Below are positions 5,837-7,510 of a stretch of DNA of 7,510 nt, piece by piece. The first letter of the stretch is position 1; each line of letters opens with the position of its first letter. The position numbers and the translations under genes were made by a program. The notes under the pieces were generated by a model. That model was not told the DNA's origin, made no database searches, and saw nothing but the letters and a program-made list of their open reading frames with translations. This stretch comes from an uncultured Ruminococcus sp. GTDB lineage: Bacteria > Bacillota > Clostridia > Oscillospirales > Acutalibacteraceae. The DNA lies in NCBI GenBank assembly GCA_902783815.1, contig CACZSM010000093.1, positions 1 through 7,510 on the forward strand, read 5' to 3'.

Positions 5837-6715
5837 ATGCCAAAAGTAGCCATAGCAGCGGATACAAACAGTGGTATTTCACCAAAGGAGGCACAGGAAC
5901 TCGGCGTTTTTGTGCTGCCAATGACTTTCACCGTTAATGATAAGGATTACAAGGAATTCATAGACCTCAGTCAATCCGACTTCTATAAGATAATTGCCGA
6001 CTCCAAAACAACTGTTTCTACAACTCAACCGTCTCCGGGAGAGCTTGCTGATTTCTGGAATGATATCCTTAAAGACTATGACGAATTAGTATATATACCT
6101 ATGTCATCAGGTCTGAGCAGCTCTTGTCAGACAGCAAAAATGCTTTCTGAAACTGATTTTGAGGGAAAAGTATTCGTTGCAGACAATCACCGCATATCCG
6201 TAACACAGTACCAGTCCGTTATAGACGCCAAAGAGCTTGCAGAACAGGGAAAAAGTGCTAAGGAGATAAGGGATATTCTCGAAGCAGATGCAGGTGAATC
6301 AAGCGTCTATATCATGGTCAACAGGCTTACATACCTTAAAAGAGGCGGCAGAGTAACTGCTGCCGGCGCTCTTATCGCAAATATAATGAACCTTAAGCCT
6401 GTTTTGCAGATACAGGGTGAAAAACTGGATGCCTATTCAAAATGCAGAGGCATTAAAGCAGCTAAGGCTTCTATGATCGAAGCAATAAAAAAGGATTTCG
6501 AGGGCAGATTCAGCAAATATATCGAAAACGGTTCAATGACCCTTCATTATGCCTATTCCGATATGACAGCATATGAAATTGGAGCGTGGAAGGCTGATAT
6601 CAAGGAGGCATTTCCGGGATTCAAACTGCACAGCTCACCGCTGTCCCTGAGTATCGGTTGTCACATAGGACCCGGATCTCTTGCGATAGCCTGTGCAAAA
6701 TCAAGCAGTAAGTAA
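5837..6715 (+). CDS. DegV family protein, probable fatty-acid-binding (FakB-like)
   Basis: DegV proteins bind a fatty acid in a two-domain fold. FakB members present it to the kinase FakA for phosphorylation and entry into phospholipid synthesis. The 292-residue length is typical. Family motifs are present: ADTNSGIS (8-15), TTQPSPGE (62-69, usually TSQPS), SSGLSSS (90-96), LKRGGRVT (167-174), LKPVLQI (186-192) and GCHIGPG (274-280). Thr62/63, Ser94, Arg204 and His276 fall where family members hold the carboxylate, by my alignment from memory. A ggagga site (5825-5830) precedes the ATG by six bases. It sits 16 bases after pyrF and just before the terminator, so it is the last gene of the transcript. 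No fakA or dak gene is nearby, so its physiological partner is unknown here. Confidence 0.92.
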   Translation: MPKVAIAADTNSGISPKEAQELGVFVLPMTFTVNDKDYKEFIDLSQSDFYKIIADSKTTVSTTQPSPGELADFWNDILKDYDELVYIPMSSGLSSSCQTAKMLSETDFEGKVFVADNHRISVTQYQSVIDAKELAEQGKSAKEIRDILEADAGESSVYIMVNRLTYLKRGGRVTAAGALIANIMNLKPVLQIQGEKLDAYSKCRGIKAAKASMIEAIKKDFEGRFSKYIENGSMTLHYAYSDMTAYEIGAWKADIKEAFPGFKLHSSPLSLSIGCHIGPGSLAIACAKSSSK

Positions 6716-6752
6716 AAAATTCTCCGCAGTCTTACGGCTGCGGAGCTTTTTT
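6714..6752. terminator. Bidirectional intrinsic terminator between converging genes
   Basis: ctccgcag (6722-6729) pairs perfectly with ctgcggag (6738-6745). An inner T-G wobble and C-G pair close a ttac loop. On the plus strand the stem is followed by tttttt one base later (6747-6752). On the minus strand six T (opposite 6714-6719) follow two bases after the stem. The A-run overlaps the degV stop codon, and the minus-strand gene stops at 6757, so both neighbours end within a few bases of the hairpin. Confidence 0.93.
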
Positions 6753-6756
6753 ATAT

Positions 6757-7510
6757 TTATGAAGGTATATAGCTTACTCTTATCCTTAATGTCATATTTT
6801 TCTCGTTTTTCAGTATCTTTATGCTCTCCCTGTCTATCTTGTAACCCTTATTGAGTCTGCTGTTCACCTCATCAACATAATAGTAAAACTTATAGGGACT
6901 TGTATAAAACATCTCATCTATACATTCATTGTATTCCATTGTCGGCAGTATGAACAGCGGAATATATATATCCTTTCGTTCTGCCCTTTCATACATGAAA
7001 TCTATCATCCTCTGATCGGACTCTCCGCCAAGCTGTGAAAGTCTGAGAGCCTCTACATTGTAATAGTTCATATATCTTGCCGTACAGTCCGGTACAAAGA
7101 AATTCAGGCTTTCCGTCTTTTCGGAGCCTTCCTGCTCAGCTTCATCCATTGACGGGGATATTGTATGATTCTGGGATATATCCTCTGTGGTAATATTGAA
7201 ATACTCATATGAGATGATGTCATCCTTGTCATCCCAGGTCGGGTCAACATGATACCACGACTCCCTGATGCACACAAGGTTCCACATATGCTCAACACCT
7301 TCTGCTCTTCCCCTTATGGTACAGCAGTCCATCCCGGCAAGACTCAGCAAAAGCTGCATACTCTTTGCATAACCCTCACATACAGCCTCGCCCCTTACTA
7401 ATGCGCCATATACTGAAAAATATTCCCAGCCGTCAGACATCGACGAAATGCCCTGCTTATATGTGCATCCTGCAAGAAGTCTGTCATGAATGAGCTTTTC
7501 CTTTTCATAC
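6757..7510 (-). CDS. Transglutaminase-like (papain-fold) domain protein, 5'-truncated by the window edge
   Basis: The frame is open to the window edge, so the start is missing; the Met at 7438-7440 is internal. The codons before it read YEKEKLIHDRLLAGCTYKQG, which fits the helix that usually precedes the catalytic Cys of this fold. The triad is intact: Cys in GEAVCEGYAKS (7378-7380), His in EHMWNLV (7288-7290) and Asp in YHVDPTWDD (7243-7245). In bacteria this fold is mostly found in proteases, peptide cyclases and cell-surface processing enzymes, so no specific substrate can be assigned. About 160 residues follow the triad, rich in Tyr and charged residues, without a motif I recognise. The stop (6757-6759) is next to the shared terminator. 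Whether the protein has a signal peptide or lipobox cannot be seen. Confidence 0.88.
   Translation of the reverse strand, partial: YEKEKLIHDRLLAGCTYKQGISSMSDGWEYFSVYGALVRGEAVCEGYAKSMQLLLSLAGMDCCTIRGRAEGVEHMWNLVCIRESWYHVDPTWDDKDDIISYEYFNITTEDISQNHTISPSMDEAEQEGSEKTESLNFFVPDCTARYMNYYNVEALRLSQLGGESDQRMIDFMYERAERKDIYIPLFILPTMEYNECIDEMFYTSPYKFYYYVDEVNSRLNKGYKIDRESIKILKNEKNMTLRIRVSYIPS

Noticed and set aside
7438..7440. ATG as the start of the transglutaminase-like protein
   Set aside because: It would begin only 20 residues before the catalytic Cys and cut off family-like upstream sequence. The frame is open to the window edge.

Overview
The window looks like a chromosomal segment from a low- to mid-GC Gram-positive gut or rumen Clostridium-class bacterium, most likely Ruminococcus or a close relative (Oscillospiraceae). 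This rests on strong AGGAGG-type ribosome sites, a Firmicutes-style DegV protein, the long form of PyrF, and a type of acidic signal-peptide/membrane protein that I associate with that group. The genus is an inference.

Bases 1-579 hold no convincing intact gene but are dense in repeats. They contain a perfect 12-bp hairpin (39-69), two identical copies of a 25-bp GC-rich sequence with its own small hairpin (82-106 and 333-357), and two runs of a degenerate 7-bp tandem repeat of the form YTATTNN (294-335 and 464-498). There are also traces of short minus-strand reading frames, one interrupted by a TGA. I read this as an intergenic patchwork of dispersed elements.

A near-consensus housekeeping promoter (580-608) starts what looks like one four-gene transcript ending at a terminator at about 6722-6752. 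Gene 1 (671-3598) is a 975-residue single-pass membrane protein. It has a signal peptide, a folded extracytoplasmic domain of about 170 residues, one membrane helix, and a cytoplasmic tail of about 665 residues. The tail is extremely acidic, carries seven 13/14-residue repeats, and ends in a short basic amphipathic segment. Its function is unknown. Eleven bases later comes pyrC (dihydroorotase), then pyrF (orotidine 5'-phosphate decarboxylase), then a DegV/FakB-type fatty-acid-binding protein, with gaps of 11, 18 and 16 bases. PyrC and PyrF catalyse the third and the last steps of de novo UMP synthesis. The membrane protein and DegV have no obvious role in that pathway. No pyrimidine-responsive leader was recognised.

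From 6757 to the right edge a converging minus-strand gene encodes the C-terminal part of a transglutaminase/protease-fold protein with an intact Cys-His-Asp triad. It is cut by the window edge. The hairpin between the converging genes has A- and T-tracts on both sides and probably ends transcription in both directions.

The least explained items are the acidic membrane protein coupled to pyrimidine genes and the repeat patchwork upstream of its promoter.
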